A stretch of DNA of 64,000 bases from Simmondsia chinensis. Taxonomy: Eukaryota > Streptophyta > Magnoliopsida > Caryophyllales > Simmondsiaceae. How positions within the stretch are numbered: the first letter of the stretch is position 1; every line of letters starts with the position of its first letter. Made by a program: the position numbers and the translations under genes. The stretch lies in the NCBI GenBank assembly GCA_018398585.1, contig JAGTTD010000010.1, positions 27,010,638 through 27,074,637 of the forward strand, given 5' to 3'. The notes below the pieces were generated by a model. It made no database searches. It saw only the letters and a list, made by a program, of their open reading frames with translations, and had not been told where the DNA came from. Of this stretch, positions 63,794 through 64,000 are shown piece by piece.

Positions 63794-64000
63794 AGTTTAA
63801 GATGATATAGGGAACATGGAACATACCCAATACCTTAAGGTCTCCCGCCTACGCAGGATCTAGGGGAGCGGATATATGCAGGCTTCCTTCTTCAGGGTGT
63901 TAACCTGAAAAAGATTGTTTCCAAGTGCCCCCAACCTGAGGGTGAGGACTTCCCAGGGAACAGGGAACATACCCAGTTTAAGAGGATATAGGGAACAGGG
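63794..64000 (-). mobile_element. SINE-like copy at the window edge with long direct flanks
   Basis: The body (63820-63974, minus strand) reads GGGAAGTCCTCACCCTCAGG, TTGGGGGCACTTGGAAACAA, CAGGTTAACACCCTGAAG, CTGCATATATCC and TAGATCCTGCG, then a GGTATTGGGTATG end. This matches the 3' part shared with the RTE LINE and Au-type SINEs. The sequence to the left (63794-63819) recurs at 63975-64000 with two mismatches, a 26-bp direct repeat reaching the last base of the window, so its true length is unknown. Confidence 0.65.

Noticed and set aside
1..64000. Intact tRNA, rRNA, snRNA or microRNA genes
   Set aside because: Only degenerate tRNA-like boxes (45570-45645, 51942-52032) were seen; no cloverleaf or rRNA sequence was recognisable by eye.

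Overview
The window looks like a repeat-dense stretch of a flowering-plant nuclear genome, most likely a eudicot. It is AT-rich, has long A/T runs, and is filled with nested transposable elements of plant type: Ty1/copia, Ty3/gypsy (a Tat-like lineage), RTE and L1 LINEs, a CACTA element, hAT, Harbinger-like and foldback MITEs, and Helitron-like ends. No intact host gene is visible. The species cannot be read from the sequence. All boundaries, repeats and LTR comparisons below were read by eye without alignment software.

Layout. 1-3420: minus-strand Ty3/gypsy remnant (pol, gag, PBS, LTR piece), running off the left edge. 3420-8800: plus-strand copia remnant split by a complete but internally deleted minus-strand copia element (5551-8678, TSD gtaat). 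8800-11574: AT-rich DNA and a SIRE/Maximus-like LTR end on the minus strand. 11575-24258: large plus-strand Tat-like gypsy with gag, protease and the start of RT. It is interrupted by a small SINE-like insert (13396-13534), a 778-bp hAT derivative (14611-15388, TSD gctgtgac) and an RTE LINE (about 19443-23577). 24258-30430: Helitron-like terminus, a MITE, an RNase H-like fragment, an LTR plus PBS with no gag but followed by an RRM (PTB-like) gene fragment, then extreme AT-rich DNA. 30430-32190: an L1-type element with ORF1 but no ORF2. 33311-34491: a 1.16-kb near-perfect palindrome with 10-bp TSD.

35621-39702: copia element A (139-bp LTRs, TSD agaag) lacking gag. 39929-40648: a MITE full of CCGAACCG motifs. 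43012-46305: a gag/pol-less LTR element containing a Harbinger-like MITE (its LTR partner preserves the empty site) and a second foldback. 46661-51827: copia element B (TSD cacac), complete in layout but with broken frames. 53093-58972: a degenerate CACTA element with subterminal TTGCAACG arrays, a transposase exon remnant, seven 120-bp tandem repeats, two SINE-like inserts and a compact 1,416-bp LTR element (56044-57459, 324-bp LTRs, TSD cattt). 58972-64000: AT-rich DNA, two further Helitron-like termini and a SINE-like copy at the edge.

The parts do not form a pathway; they record successive insertions. The most interesting items are a pair of related small LTR elements whose only reading frames are acidic or Pro/His-rich proteins, two hairpin elements sharing a GCACGACGTC motif, palindrome clusters placed upstream of the TATA box in one LTR family, and a possible host-gene (RRM) capture next to an LTR.
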